DNA of 64,000 bases from Eutreptiella sp. 'Long Island Sound 2002' (taxonomy: Eukaryota; Euglenozoa; Euglenophyceae; Eutreptiales; Eutreptiaceae): contig OZ038381.1 in the NCBI GenBank assembly GCA_964036045.1, positions 149,429,596 through 149,493,595 of the forward strand, given 5' to 3'. This document shows, one piece after another, positions 9,480 through 21,284 of the stretch. The notes beneath the pieces are model-generated. The model was not told the DNA's origin. It did not search any database and saw only the letters and a program-made list of their open reading frames with translations. The position numbers were made by a program, and so were the translations under genes. How positions within the stretch are numbered: position 1 is the stretch's first letter; every line of letters begins with the position of its first letter.

Positions 9480-10486
9480 AGTGGGCAAGCATATGTGCTC
9501 TAGGGAGGGAGTCCTGGGTTCAGTTCCCACTGCCCCCAAACTTTTTCCAAAAGTTTTCGTCGCACGCCGGCGACTTTTGAGGAATGCCCCATCGAAGGGA
9601 CATCATTCGCGGTACATTACACTGTTTTTCAAAGGTGCCTACAGTGTGATAGGCTTCCATGAAGTGATGAGGATGTTTTTGGTAGGTTTAATGCAATTTT
9701 TGAGGTAATTTTGGGAATATTTGAGCCTTTTTCCTTGGTCCTACTAGCTTCATGAACTAGTACTCCAGGGGGGAGTAAGAAAAAGTCACTGCCATGTATT
9801 TCTTGGAGGGCTTGATCCAGGCTAAGCCCCCCTTAAAACCCTTTGTTGCTGCTAAGACAAACTTAAGTGTTTTTATCTCTCTTTTGTTGCCTAAAGTACA
9901 CTTTCTCAAAGTAACTAGGGTTGTGACCCTAGCCCCCCCATGAAGTTCACCCCTACCACTCAACTGAGCGGAGGTACCTTCCTTCATGGAGGACATACCA
10001 AAATAAATCAGGCATTTCATGCTTGTAGGCCTTGGAGGTTAAGCCTAGTGGTCTCCCACCCCAAGACCCCTATACTCAATTGTTTCTACCACTTATTGTG
10101 GTCCTACTTTGTAACTGTTTCAGAATTCAGTTGCTTGGCCAAGTCATTTTCTGTGTGGTCCTGACATCCATGCCCCTCAGTCCTAACCAGCACCATTTCA
10201 CCCAAAAGAGTGCACATGAAGTGCCTATTGCAACCTCTGAGGCAAGAGTCAGACCAATTTGGATATAAAACCTTTTGTATTATCCATTTGTGATTGAATC
10301 TATGTGCATAAACCTGCTTTGTCTATCTGCAGCCCTTCTGTGTTACACTGGATTCCAAAACCAATCATTGATTCGATCCACATTCAGTCCTTGCTCTACT
10401 TGCTGCTTTGGTTTGGAGTTTTCAACTACAAAACCTGCAGGAATACATCAAAAGACCCAGGGCATAATTCCAGGACATCTTTCTGC
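9480..10486 (+). repeat. Repeat X, left copy, with tRNA-like promoter
   Basis: It is ~85% similar by eye to the reverse complement of 64000-63525 plus 61622-61094, so X is a dispersed repeat of at least 1 kb. Its first ~50 bases resemble a Pol III type-2 promoter: a box-A-like TAGTGGGCAAG and a box-B-like GGTTCAGTTCC (the other copy has GGTTCAAACCC). The second half (~9940-10160) keeps a protein-like frame shared with the other copy (RPWR-SLV, HPK-PIL, TVSEF-CLAKS), so X may have had a coding segment; the family is not recognised. It ends at GGACATCTTTC, three bases before the element B LTR. Confidence 0.65.
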
Positions 10487-12808
10487 TGATATCATACTCT
10501 CCCATCCACCTCACCTAACCTGATGTGTTAGTGTGATAGGCTTGGCGATTCCAGCTATGAGCGGCCATATCCAATAACGGGGCGCCGCCGGCTGAGATTT
10601 ATATATTGAAATGTCAGGAATCAACAGGGTTTTTTTATCATAATGTTTCCGTAATTTTTCGGCTATCCGTTCTGATTGTCAATGTATCGGCGACTGTCAG
10701 TTGGCTCGCGATTTTGCGGTAACCAATTGGTTAACTGTTATTTCCAGATATTTTGGGGGAAACCCCGATGAAGGGTCAGTTTTCATCAGTAACGGGTTCG
10801 TTGCTTCCGCAAATTTCATGTTATACATTCGAAAAATTAATCCGATTTTTTCAGACATTCAGAATCGGATTTTCGACTTCGAGAACGCCGCACTTGATAT
10901 GATGAATTTCGAGTGGTCCTACATCTTTCCCCGATCACGAATCAACCCTTATTTTGTTGTCTCCTTCATTTTTCTTGGAGATATAGGCGAAACAAAATTG
11001 ATTCGTGAGGCCACTTTGAAGGGTCATATCTCCAACTCACGGCGAGGAGTTACAATTTTGAGAATTGGGTTAGAACTGCCTTGGTCTCAACTTAATTGAG
11101 AGAGCATCAAACGCCTTTGATGTGTACACATGTTTGGTGTAGCAAGGGATAATAGTCAAGAGGGTAGAAAGTGATATATAACTCGTTGACCATGCAACCG
11201 AATATTTGAATGCGACTTTCGAGTGTACCGCATGAGTGTTGGTGTTGCATAGAAACTTTCTTTGGGTTCCCACGTATTTTTAACGTGAAGTTATGTCCAT
11301 GGAGGGGCATGGCATAGCATGGTGGGAGCCACTTTTAAGGGTATGTGTTATATGCATGGTATGAGCTTCGCTATGCTCATGCCCATGTTATATATCTCCG
11401 TTTGTAGGAAGATATGTGGAGTCATACGTGGCAAGGGCTTCGCCCATGTCCCAATGGTGAGCTCCATAGCGCTAGACCAAGTCTACCGCACATATGGTGC
11501 ATGTGGGAAGGCTTAAGGAGCGACCCACAAGCGTCACTATCAATTTCCCCATTGTCATGGTGCGTGTCCCGAGGAGGTTCGAAGGTGTCCCCATGCGTCT
11601 ATGTGGGGATCCAAGTGGGGGGATTGTTTGCAAATGGTCCCGAGCAATTGTGTTTTGAACCATATGTTGATACCATGGGTGAGCGAAGTTATATACTATT
11701 GTGATTACTTTGAATTTGGCATTGTTTGCATGTTTTTGACCTCATTTTATGCTCATTTTTGTATTTTATGTGCTCAACTGGTCGGCGAACAGTAACGTGC
11801 CTAGAGATCTGTGAACTATGGTATGTTGCTTATATGTTGGCATATGCTTCGGTGTTGTACCTCACCATATGCCAGGTCACGTGGTCACTTTGGCGTGGCA
11901 CACGAGGCCTCACAAAACTAGGTCTCAAATTCATGAGTTGACTTGTGAAGCATGGCATGTGTATATCCGGAGGGGTTTGGGAGCCAATGTTAGGATATTC
12001 TTGGGCATGAATACTTGGTCTATATCACCCTTGTAAATTACTTTACGGTTGGACACATGCATGGAGCATTTGAATACTTGGGCATTATGGTGTGATTTGC
12101 CTGATTTTGCCATGTTGTGAGGTCATCCTCATGGGGCACCTCTCCAAGCCCAATCGACTCCAAGTCCAAGCAAGGTTATTCCAGAGTAGGGCATGGTCCT
12201 GAGTGCCACTCTAGGCCATGACACGCCACCTCCCCTATTGGGCTAGGATTTAGAGGCTTGGGAGGAAACACATTTTAGGGGTTTGTGTATGGTGACTTTT
12301 GACACATGGCATTTAGCCATCTTATTTGACTTGGTTCAGGGCATCATGTTGGCGAGTCAAGGGAAGGTCCTGAGTCCAGGGAATGAGGGGTCTATGGCTG
12401 TGATTGTGTATGTTTCCATCTTCTTCCAATATTGCTTGATATGTGTTCATATGCCAATTTCAGGGCTTCCTTATTGGTGCAATTCTAAGTACACACCCAA
12501 TGCCCGTGTCTCCGTGTGCACGATGAGACGACCGGCGTGTTGAAAGGAGTTGTTGAGTGTCAACGCGGGACCTCAAACACCCGCGGGAGCCCTCAGTGTG
12601 CATTGATTGGATTTGGATTGTACCTGGGAGTTGGTTATTGCAAGGGATCGGAATTTGTGTGAAGGAGCCGTATTTTACTATTTTTTGTGCGAAACTGTGC
12701 AGGATAGGGCAAGATCATGCAGAACCTGGTGAAAAGCAAGACCATAGGAGTGACGGGAAATGGTGGAAGGGGTACAGCAGGGGCCGGTCCTGGTAGGGAC
12801 CTTCTTTA
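10487..12808 (+). repeat. 5' LTR of element B
   Basis: It begins (GC)TGATATCATACTCTCCC and ends GGGACCTTCTTTA, matching 21285-23635 almost throughout with small indels. The canonical TG...CA ends are not obvious (TG...TA). Several ORFs of 60-130 codons occur in both copies but are not conserved in frame and show no family. Confidence 0.85.
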
Positions 12809-12820
12809 TGGTAGCAGAGG
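12809..12820 (+). other. Primer-binding site of element B
   Basis: TGGTAGCAGAGG immediately follows the LTR and matches 10 of 12 bases of TGGTATCAGAGC, the usual plant-type site complementary to initiator tRNA-Met. A similar GTAGCAGAG core occurs in element D. Confidence 0.7.
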
Positions 12821-12986
12821 AGTATCTGCCCCCTACCGCCGCACCGGGGACTTGGGCCCTCATCAGCCCTACCCAAGGACGCCCCGGGTGCAGATCGTCG
12901 AGTCCGTGGAGTCGACGCCGGACTGGGAAGCCTGAGAAGAGCGAAGATGCTCAGAGCGGAGAGCCCTTGCAGGACATGGGCTAGAC

Positions 12987-15780
12987 ATGGAGGACCTGGC
13001 CACGATGTGTGAAAAGCAATGCCGCAAGGCTTGCAATCTCTGCTCCGCTGCGGAGGAGTTGGAGGAGACTGGCAGCAACGGCAGAGCTTGGCGTTACCGG
13101 AAGCGCGGGTTACCAACACCCGCGGCAGAAGCCACGGCGATGGAGGCGGATCCCAGCCCGGTCAGGCTGTGGTCAGCTGCAGATTCCGAGCGGCACTCCG
13201 AGGGCTATCGGACTGCTTACCCTTCGGAGTCGGAAGAGATGGCCAGACCGCCCACAAAGGCGCACACGGCTCCCGAACCCAGCCTGGAGCATGACGCCGA
13301 GGCGTTGGAGAGGCCTGCCAGAGCCAGAACGGCGCCTGTGGCCCGTCACACGGAGCCAACGCGAGATAGCATGGGCGACACACCGGTGGCGGAGGAGTCC
13401 GAGGCGCTGGGAACCGCGGGATGTACTGGATCAGGTGGAAAGCACGTTGAGTGCCATTGCGAGCACGTATCCTTCCTCATCGGCAAGTACCCAAAGATGG
13501 GGAAGAACGCCATCGTGCAGCACCTCGACCGCCTGGACAACGCGAAGGACGGCCTAGAGAAGGACGTCGCGGGGATCCTGGATGACCAGTCGGCAGCGGA
13601 GAGAGACATTGCGGAGCTGCGAGCCGAGCAGGACCGGTACCGGAAGAAGCTGGAGATGGCCCTGCAGAAGCAGCAGCGAGTGGTGGACAGCCTCCTCCAC
13701 CTGGTGGAGGACATGTCAGGACGCCTGAAAAGGTTAGAGGAGTCACAACCCCTCGCCTCGGGTCCGGAGCTCCCGGCAAAGCCGGCAGCGGCAGAGCTGG
13801 TGGAGCGAGTTAAGACCCTCAGGAGCGCCATGGGTAAACCCATGGGCGGCCCTGCAGAGGCACCTTACGCGCCTCCGCGTGTTGACCCGGATGCGCTGCC
13901 GTTTGTTCCCATGTTCAGCGAATCTAGAATGCTCGGGGAGCATACGGCACCGGCCGTGTCCCTGCGGGAAGAGCACGCAACCACGGACCTGAGGAGCCTG
14001 ACGGTACAGATGTCCCATGCCGCCCAGGATCCACCGACCACTACCACTGCCCATGCAGTTTATGCGGCAGAGGAGATCCAACACCAGACCATGCAGGGGC
14101 GAACCATGGGAAAGGCCGACGGACATGGTCGAGGCCATCCAGGCGGAAACTTGCGGGTGAAGGACCCCACTATGGGGATATGGACAGCCGGTGGAGCAAG
14201 TCCTTCCCGGATCCCAAACCCCATGGGTTCAGGCGCAACTGCACCGCACTCCATGGAAGAGAGGGATGTACGGGGAGTGTACTCACACCCCCCCGGCCAC
14301 AAGTGGTATCCGTCTCCGTGGAGTGGTGGCTGGGGACGTCGGAGACGCCATCAGGATTAACGACCTCAGGGGAATCAAAATACCGTACTACGATGGCAAC
14401 CCCTCCAACCTGGATGATTTCATCCTGGATTGGGAGGACTTCGCCGAGGAGGTCGTCGGCGAGATGAAGGGAGCGCCAAGGGACAAGTGGGTATGTCGGA
14501 CATTCCCACACAGGCTGGCGCAGGACCTGAAAGAGGAGCTCAGGGATCAGATCCATGAGTGTGTGATCCAGACATAGCAGGCCTGTCCCCAGTGGCTGGA
14601 GGACAAGGAGCGGGTGGACGCCCCCAACCAGAAGTTGCAGGATCTGTGGTCCATTCCGCTGCCGCTGGAGCGCGGAGAATTGAGGGTCCGGGAATGGAAT
14701 CGGTACATCTGCAAGTACCGAAGAGGCCTCAAGCTGGTGAAGGACTGGAATGAGGCCAGCGAGATCCGACACCTGCTGAAGGACGTCCTCCCTGGGCACT
14801 GGAAGAGAAGAGTGGAGGATGAGGAGAAGGAGAGAGCAAAGAAGCGCGTGGCCGTACGGATCATGGCAACCGAGGACACCCACGCCGGAAAAATGAATTT
14901 TTTCTGGCGAAACCGCGGTGAGCCCAGCCGAATGTTTGGGTTGAAGAACGCCGTGTGAGTGGAGGTATACGGCGACACCATGGGGCAAATGCTGATCCGC
15001 CTCAACAACGTGGAGTGGAGGCGCGGAGAGCCGCTGAGGATGCAGGTCATCTTCGCCCGCATGAGCCTGGACGAGATCGTGAAGTACATCAGGGTGAAGC
15101 TGAAGCTCAACGCGAAGAACGAGGCCCACGTGCAGGATCGACAAGGCCAAGGACCTCGGGGTCATCGAGAAGATCGCCACCACCGAGACGTCAAAGGGAA
15201 CACGGTCGGCACCGAGGAGGAAGGGAGCGGAAGCGGCCAAGATCTCTGGACCGCGACTACCCCAGAGAATCATGAAGAAGCCCAATTCTTCGCGTTCGTA
15301 GCGCACAATATGAAGGAGAATGGGCAGGACAGGTCCAGGTGAACCCGCCTGGACCCCAGGACCAAGAACCGCAGAGAACCGCGGAGGATCGGGAACCCGC
15401 CGCTCTCGTTCCGCGAGTACAGATCACAGCACACCGGTTGCTGGGTCTGCTACGGCAAGGGGAACAACCATGCACATGACCACCGGCATTGCAAGGTATA
15501 TGAGGAGGACAACAAGACCTACTTCGCCGCCCATCCCGACAAGAAGCCCAAGGAGCAACCAATTGCCGATTGGAAGGCAAAGGGCGGAGACGGTGGAAAA
15601 GGCCAAGGAAAGGGCCAAGGGAAGGGCCGAGGAAAAGGCTATGGTGGAGGACCCGGCCAAGACCGACGCGTGAGGTCGATCGAGGAGGTTGCTGAAGACA
15701 TGTTGAGGACGTTGGAGGAACTCAAAGCACAAAATCAGAGCGGATCGCAGCAGGAGGGAGCTGCGGCAGGCCACATCTAG
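12987..15780 (+). pseudogene. gag: gag of element B
   Basis: An Ala/Arg/Glu-rich ORF (457 codons from 12987) with a coiled-coil-like stretch around 13500-13740 ends at TAA 14358-14360. A capsid-like part continues in another frame from ~14340 (YYDGNPSNLDDFILDW) with in-frame stops at 14575 and 14956. A Cys/His cluster (CWVC...HAHDHRHC, near 15438-15490) and a Gly-Lys-rich basic tail (GKGQGKGQGKGRGKGY) end the gag-like part before TAG at 15778-15780. Pol continues in that same frame. The 5' ORF could be a fused extra domain; I do not recognise it. Confidence 0.6.
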
Positions 15781-17574
15781 AGGAGCCCCCACGGGAGTGG
15801 GACCTCGGAGGTCTCTCCTCCGAAAATCAGCGGAATCCGAGAGAAAGCGAAGGCACATCGGGTGCCGAAGAAGGCTCCAGAAGAGCCAAAACCACTGAGT
15901 TTCGCCACTCCCCAGCCCCGGAGCACCCTGCCAAGGGAAGTGTATGTGGGCAAGGGACGTGGCAAGAAAGAAGGAGCGACCACGGAGAGCCCCGTGGACG
16001 GGCAGGACCAGCCCAAGATCTACACCATCTGTGACCATACCCTCGAAGTCCTGATGCACCCGGATGTGCTAGAGTTGCATGCCGTGAGAGTCGTCCATAC
16101 ACCGCATGGTGACGAGCGGCAGTTGCACTTGAAGGTGCGTGTACGGTGCAGACAAGAGGAGTTGGTGGTGGATGTTTTGGTGGATACGGGTGCCCAGCTG
16201 AGCCTGGTCCGGAGAGGGTTGTTCAAGGAGGAAATCCTGCAGCCCAGCCGTAGACCGGTCCGCCTGAAGGTGGCCAATGGAGAGATTATGGGTGGTGGCA
16301 CCCATGAGGCCACTATCAGTATGAAGCTCTGGGAGCATGAGCGCTTGAACCGCCCTGATTAGGCGAAGAGAAGCACTCTATCCCGGAACTTCTATGTGGC
16401 CGACATTACAGATTGTGATATGATCATGGGGGTTGATTTCATGGTGGGAAACGCCATCGGAGCCCTTCCCCATCGTGCAACGCTGGTCCGGGAGGATGAT
16501 GAATGCCTTACATGGCTGTCCACGGACTATGCATTTTGATCATCCCAATGGAATGCTGAGGAAGAGGATCAGATCGTCCAAGCTGTGCAAGCTGTGGGTG
16601 CCAAGTGCAGAGGACACCGCGGAGTTCAGCTCACGGAGTATGGAATGGCACCGCAGGTGTATGCCAGGATGATCCAGACGCTGGGAGCCGAGGCGCCCGA
16701 GACGGACGTCTTCGCTTCCCGGGATGCCCCACTTTTGAGGAAGTGTAGGAGGCATTGGAATCGAGGAGACTCAGCCTGGCACAGGCATTGGGGTTTGAAG
16801 CAGTGGGGGCCCATGTATTGGCATGGCTCCCTGGAAAATACCGGATGTACGGTGGAGAAGATTGTCGCGGATAGGGCAAAGGGGATCCTGGTCATAACCG
16901 GCATAGGATCCACCCCATGTCCGCCCGAAGGTCTCAAGTCGACGCTGGATTCGAACACCCTGAACGAGATGTCATTCAGGCCAGAGGAGGAGTTGTTCAT
17001 CGACGCCAAGGGCTTATCAATGCCCTCCCCGGGTCAAGAGTGGGGTACCAAGGCTTTCATGGTGGATGGGGCGCAAGCCCAACCCACGAGTGATGAAGCA
17101 TTTATCTGTAGGGTGGAGGCGGTGCCCATGCGGGTCATGTTCGAGCCCAAGGAGGGGAAGGATCAGCCAGTGGATGGCATTGACGTCCTGTCCCACGCCG
17201 AGATCGACCACCTCGTCAACTACATGCGGATGGGGATGCACAACCGTCTGGCAGCCAAGAAAGGGCGGGCCATGGTCACATCTCCGCATTGGTGGAATGA
17301 CAAGATGTTGGTCACCCGCAAGTACGAGAAGGATGAGTTCGTGGCGAGAGTCATGGATCACATCGCGGACCAATATGATGGTCCGGTTGGGTCGAACCCA
17401 CTGACGTGGGATTTTCCAAGAATGGGGGCCGGTAGCGACAAGAACTCGGCCGATGCCGCGAGTTTCCGAAGATTATCGGTGGGAAGCATGCCCCACGACG
17501 ATGAAGACGGGAGAAGTCGAACTCGGACCCGGAAGAGGCCTACACCGCAGTGCGGTCGGTTGTATCGATACTAA
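15781..17574 (+). pseudogene. pol: Aspartic protease and degenerate Dam-like module of element B
   Basis: The reading frame stays constant (frame 1) with stops at 16360 and near 16537. The protease motif is LVDTGAQLSLV with DTGA at 16183-16194, and the flap-end MIMGVDF lies after the first stop. From 16705 DVFASRDAP, a Trp-rich middle and ILVITGIG follow the layout of the methyltransferase-like module of elements A, C and D, but the NPP(F/W) motif is replaced by a MYWHG segment near 16813, so catalysis is unlikely. A linker of ~190 residues follows to TAA at 17572. Confidence 0.65.
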
Positions 17575-18499
17575 TACAAGCGGCTGAAGAGCCCCAGGAG
17601 AACCCGAGGGTCGCCGAGCTGAAGGAGAGGCTGATAAATGTCTATCCGCGGCTATTCAGTGGCGTCGCCAACAAGACCCCTCCAGATCGTGGGAGGTTTG
17701 GCACAGCGAGGATCAAGCTGAAGCCGAACCCCAAGATCTATCGTCTTTGGGAGTACCAACTTCAGGGCGATCGGGCTGAGGCCACGAAGAAGTTGTTGGC
17801 CGAGTTTATTGAGCAGGGCTGGATCCAAGCCTCCGACAGTGAGTGGGCCAGCCCAGCCTTTATCGTGCCCAGGAAGGAGAAGGGCGAGTGGAGGTTTGTG
17901 GTGGATTACAGGGGTTGGAACGAGCAAACCGAGCACGACTCGTACTAGCTCCCTCTGATCGACACCATCCTCCAAAAACAACAAAAAAAGCGGATGTTCA
18001 CGGTGTTAGACCTGAAACACGGCTATCACGGGATGCCGCTACACCCCCCGACTCCGGGCCCTGCACAGCGATGTTGACGCCGCTGGGTCCCATGCAGTGG
18101 AAAGTGGTGCCTATGGGCGCCAAGAATGGAAACGCCGCTTTCCAGCGCATGATGGAGGACCTGCTTGGTCCTGTCCGGGACTGTGCCGACCCCTTTGTCG
18201 ATGACGTCATCATCGGGTCTGGCACGGAAGACATGACGGAGGAGGAGCTCATCGAAGCGCATGAGAAGGATCTGCGCAAAGTGCTCAGCGAGCTGGACAA
18301 GCACAACATGGTGTGCAAGCCCACCAAAGCCTCGCTCTTCGTAAAAGAAGTGGAGGTCGCGGGTCACGTGGTTGGTCACGGGCAACGCCGTCCCATGCCT
18401 GGGAAGCTGGCGTCCCTGCATCACTGGGAAAGACCCCAGACCATCAGTGAACTCCGATCCTTCATGGGGTTCTGCAACTACTATTCCGGCTATGCCTGA
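17550..18499 (+). pseudogene. pol: Reverse transcriptase of element B
   Basis: RT begins in frame 0 (WASPAFIVPRKEKGEWRF, VVDYRGWN) with a TAG at 17946, then FTVLDLKHGYHGM, then a shift to frame 2 near 18040. That frame gives GPMQWKVVPMGAKNGNAAFQ, the catalytic FVDDVIIGSG (YxDD box with Phe), VAGHVVGHG and RSFMGFCNYYSGY. It would copy element RNA into DNA. One frameshift and two stops disable it. Confidence 0.82.
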
Positions 18500-19062
18500 A
18501 TGTATGCAGAACTGTTGGGGACGCTGCACAAGATGCTGCAGGTGGGCAAGTTCGATGGCCGGAAGGGGAGCAAGAAGAAGCTTGCCTGGACCTCTGAGGC
18601 CAAAGATGCGTTCAGCTGCCTGAAGGAGCGACTCCCGGGGCAGCTGGGGCTATTCCTGGTGGACCCGGACAAAGGATTCGTGCTACGGACGGACGCCTCG
18701 GACTATGCTGTGGGGGCAGTCCTCGAGCAGATCCGGGACGACGGGTCGCACGCACCCGCGGCGTTTTGGAGTTGGATCTTGGCCGAGAGTCAACGTCGCA
18801 CCTGGACCGCGAGGGAGAAGGAGACTTACGCCATTGTTTGTGCGCTCAGGAAGTTGTCTGGCCACATCGGATTGCAACCGGTGGTGGTTTGTACGGACCA
18901 TCAGTCCTTACAGAGCTGGCACAAGGAGCACGTCGACACCCCCTCGGGACCGGCGGCAAGGAGGGCCCGGTGGCACTAGACGTTCGCCAAGTTCGACCTC
19001 AGCGTCGTGTATGTCCCGGGGAAGGACAACACTGTGGCAGATTGCCTCAGTCCATGAGCCTA
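18500..19062 (+). pseudogene. pol: RNase H of element B
   Basis: VLRTDASDYAVGAVL (first Asp), REKETYAIVCALRKL (Glu) and VCTDHQSLQSW (Asp) are intact in one frame, so the three main catalytic positions remain. TAG at 18977 interrupts the sequence just before the conserved FDLSVVYVPGKDNTVADCLS connection that leads to integrase. Confidence 0.82.
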
Positions 19063-19081
19063 CCCCGCGGGCAATCCGTGG

Positions 19082-20538
19082 ATGGACATATCCAGCCATG
19101 GGGACGCCGAGGAGACCGAGGAGGCCAAGCGCATCATCAAGATGGAGAAGGGCATGGAGCAAGAGGGGGTCAAGTGCTTTGTGGTGATGGCAAACCGTAC
19201 AGACCTGGCCAAGTTCCGGGGCGCCCGAGTCCAAGCTATTCGTGAGAAAACCCTCGAACAATGGATGGTGGCCCCCGTAGAGCTAGTCAGGTCGCTGCTC
19301 ACAGAAGACTGGTCGGATGACTATGCGGCATCCGACCACTGGAGCAGGTACTGGAATGCTGTGAGCGCCCCGTTGGACGACGAATGGCCTGCGGGCTTGA
19401 CCGAGGATGGGGATAAACTGTTCCTCAAGGACAAGCTAGTGGTCCCTGAGAACCGAATGGAAGCGCTCATTGACCACTGGCATAACGCCCAGCTCATGCA
19501 TCCTGGTCTGGACAAGATGCAGCAGCACCTGGAGTGGCGTTTCAAGTTCCCATGGGGTACTACGCCATCCTGGACAAGTACTGCAGCGACTGCGCCGTGT
19601 GTCGGGCCACGAGAAGCCCCAACCACTCCACGGCTGGCAACCCGGTGTATACGGCTATACCAGAGGCCCCTATGCGGTCCGTGGCCATGGATGTATTCGC
19701 CATGCCGGAGGTCACCGTGGAAGGAGAGACCTACGACTGTGTCATCCTGGCGGTGGATAGGCACAGCGGGTATATCGTGGCGGTCCCGGGCAAGAAGTCC
19801 AAGAAGAAGGACAAGAAAGACAAGCATGGAGTGGGTCTGCAGGCCAAGACCATCGCCAGCGCCATGATCAGGCATTGGCTGACAATCTGCAGCGATCGGG
19901 GCAGTCCATTCGTGGGGACGTGGTTCAAGACGATGCGCAAGCACATGGGGATCCAGCACGCCAAGACCGTGGCATACCACAGCCGGTCAAATGGCCGGGC
20001 TGAGGTGGCCGGGCGGCAGATGTTCGAAAAGTTTCGCCAGCTGCACATTGACGAACCGGGCCGGAACTGGTATAATTCGCTGTGGGAAGTACTCCAGGCG
20101 TACAATGACGTTCCGGGGCCCACTGGGCTGTCGCCCCATCATATCCTGTTCCTACGGGATCAAGTGTCACGCACTCTCCCGTGGTTGAACCATGGCAAAG
20201 TGGCCCTGGATGCGAACGCTATGATGGCTGAGGCGGACGACACGGCGGCCAAGGTGTGCAAAGTACTTCAGGACGAGCATGAGAAGAGGGCCAAGTACTT
20301 CAAGCAGGGAAAAGTCCAGAAATATACTCTCCAAGACACCGTATGAGTGGAGGGGCACCACAAGGATGTCCTGTCCAGGCATCAGCAGGCGTCTTGGTAT
20401 GTGCCGGGCATAATCGTGCGGAAGGTCGGGCAGGATGTGAATGCGGTTCGTGTGGGGGATAACAAGATCCTGGACCGCGACCATACCCAGCTTCGTACCC
20501 GGGCACCAGACCTCAGCGGACGTCCCGTCACCTTCTAG
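19082..20538 (+). pseudogene. pol: Integrase of element B
   Basis: The zinc-finger half (HWHNAQLMHPG and CSDCAVCRATR) is split by a frameshift near 19545. The DDE core is complete: MDVFAMPE, CSDRGSPFVGTWF and SNGRAEVAGRQ. TGA at 20344 falls where related integrases have Trp before VEGHHKDVL, and the C-terminal barrel continues to TAG at 20536. The protein would insert element DNA into the genome. Confidence 0.82.
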
Positions 20539-20794
20539 TTCACAGCCGGAGATCTGGACTCGGATGACGAGGGTGAGGACGACAACTTCACCGCCGAGAG
20601 GATCCTGACGGTCAAGCCAGACCCGGAAACGCCTGGGGGGAGGCTATACAAGGTACGTTGGAAGGGACTTGCTGCGTCCAGGGATTCGTGAGAGCGTCCG
20701 AGCAGTTTTGTGCCGAGGTATACCACGGTCTGGATGGAGTATCTCAGGAGGAGAAACATCCCCTTGGACGTCAAGGACAGTTGGTCCATTTTGT
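20539..20794 (+). pseudogene. pol: Chromodomain of element B
   Basis: After the TAG at 20536 the sequence reads FTAERILTVKPDP, GRLYKVRWKGLA and, after a TGA near 20690, a Trp-poor SSFVPRYTTVWMEYL segment. The arrangement is that of a C-terminal chromodomain. It is less well preserved than in elements A and D. Confidence 0.55.
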
Positions 20795-21284
20795 GGCTGC
20801 TGGAGCACCGTAGTGGATCCCCCTTGGCATTTTTGTTTGTTTTTGTGCTTTGGAGACGGGTGAGGGCGTTCATCCGAGGATTTCTGGGCCTTGATTGGCC
20901 ATATACCCCCTTCACTCGATCTCCACCTATATATTTCATTGTGGTATACTTATTTAGGTCGACCGACGACGTTTCTCTATTTTTGATCCCCTTGGTCCAT
21001 GTTGTAGATCAAGAGGAGACCGGATATGGCGTAGGGCACCGAATCTGAGTGTCCTCACCCCTCCCTTGGGGCATGGGGGACGCCTACAACGTGTGTGGGG
21101 CCTCCATGTGTCCTTCGGACATGGGGGGGGGGGTTGGAGCCCATTGGGGTCCTCCCGTCCTCTCTTCTATGACCTCTGAGCGGATACAACGCTCTGAGAA
21201 GGGGGGTGAAGCCGGTTCGGACCCCCGTGGCCATCTTGGGGTCACTTGGGGTGTGTATCTATGTGCCGGCAAGCCGCCATTGGC
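20795..21284 (+). other. 3' untranslated region of element B
   Basis: There is no gene. A purine-rich GAGAAGGGGGGTGAAG stretch lies near 21200 but is ~80 bases upstream of the LTR, and no polypurine tract abuts the LTR at 21285. Confidence 0.45.

Noticed and set aside
9480-9535. Functional tRNA gene (also 63945-64000)
   Set aside because: Box-A- and box-B-like sequences exist, but no complete acceptor, D and anticodon arms can be folded; treated as the promoter of repeat X.
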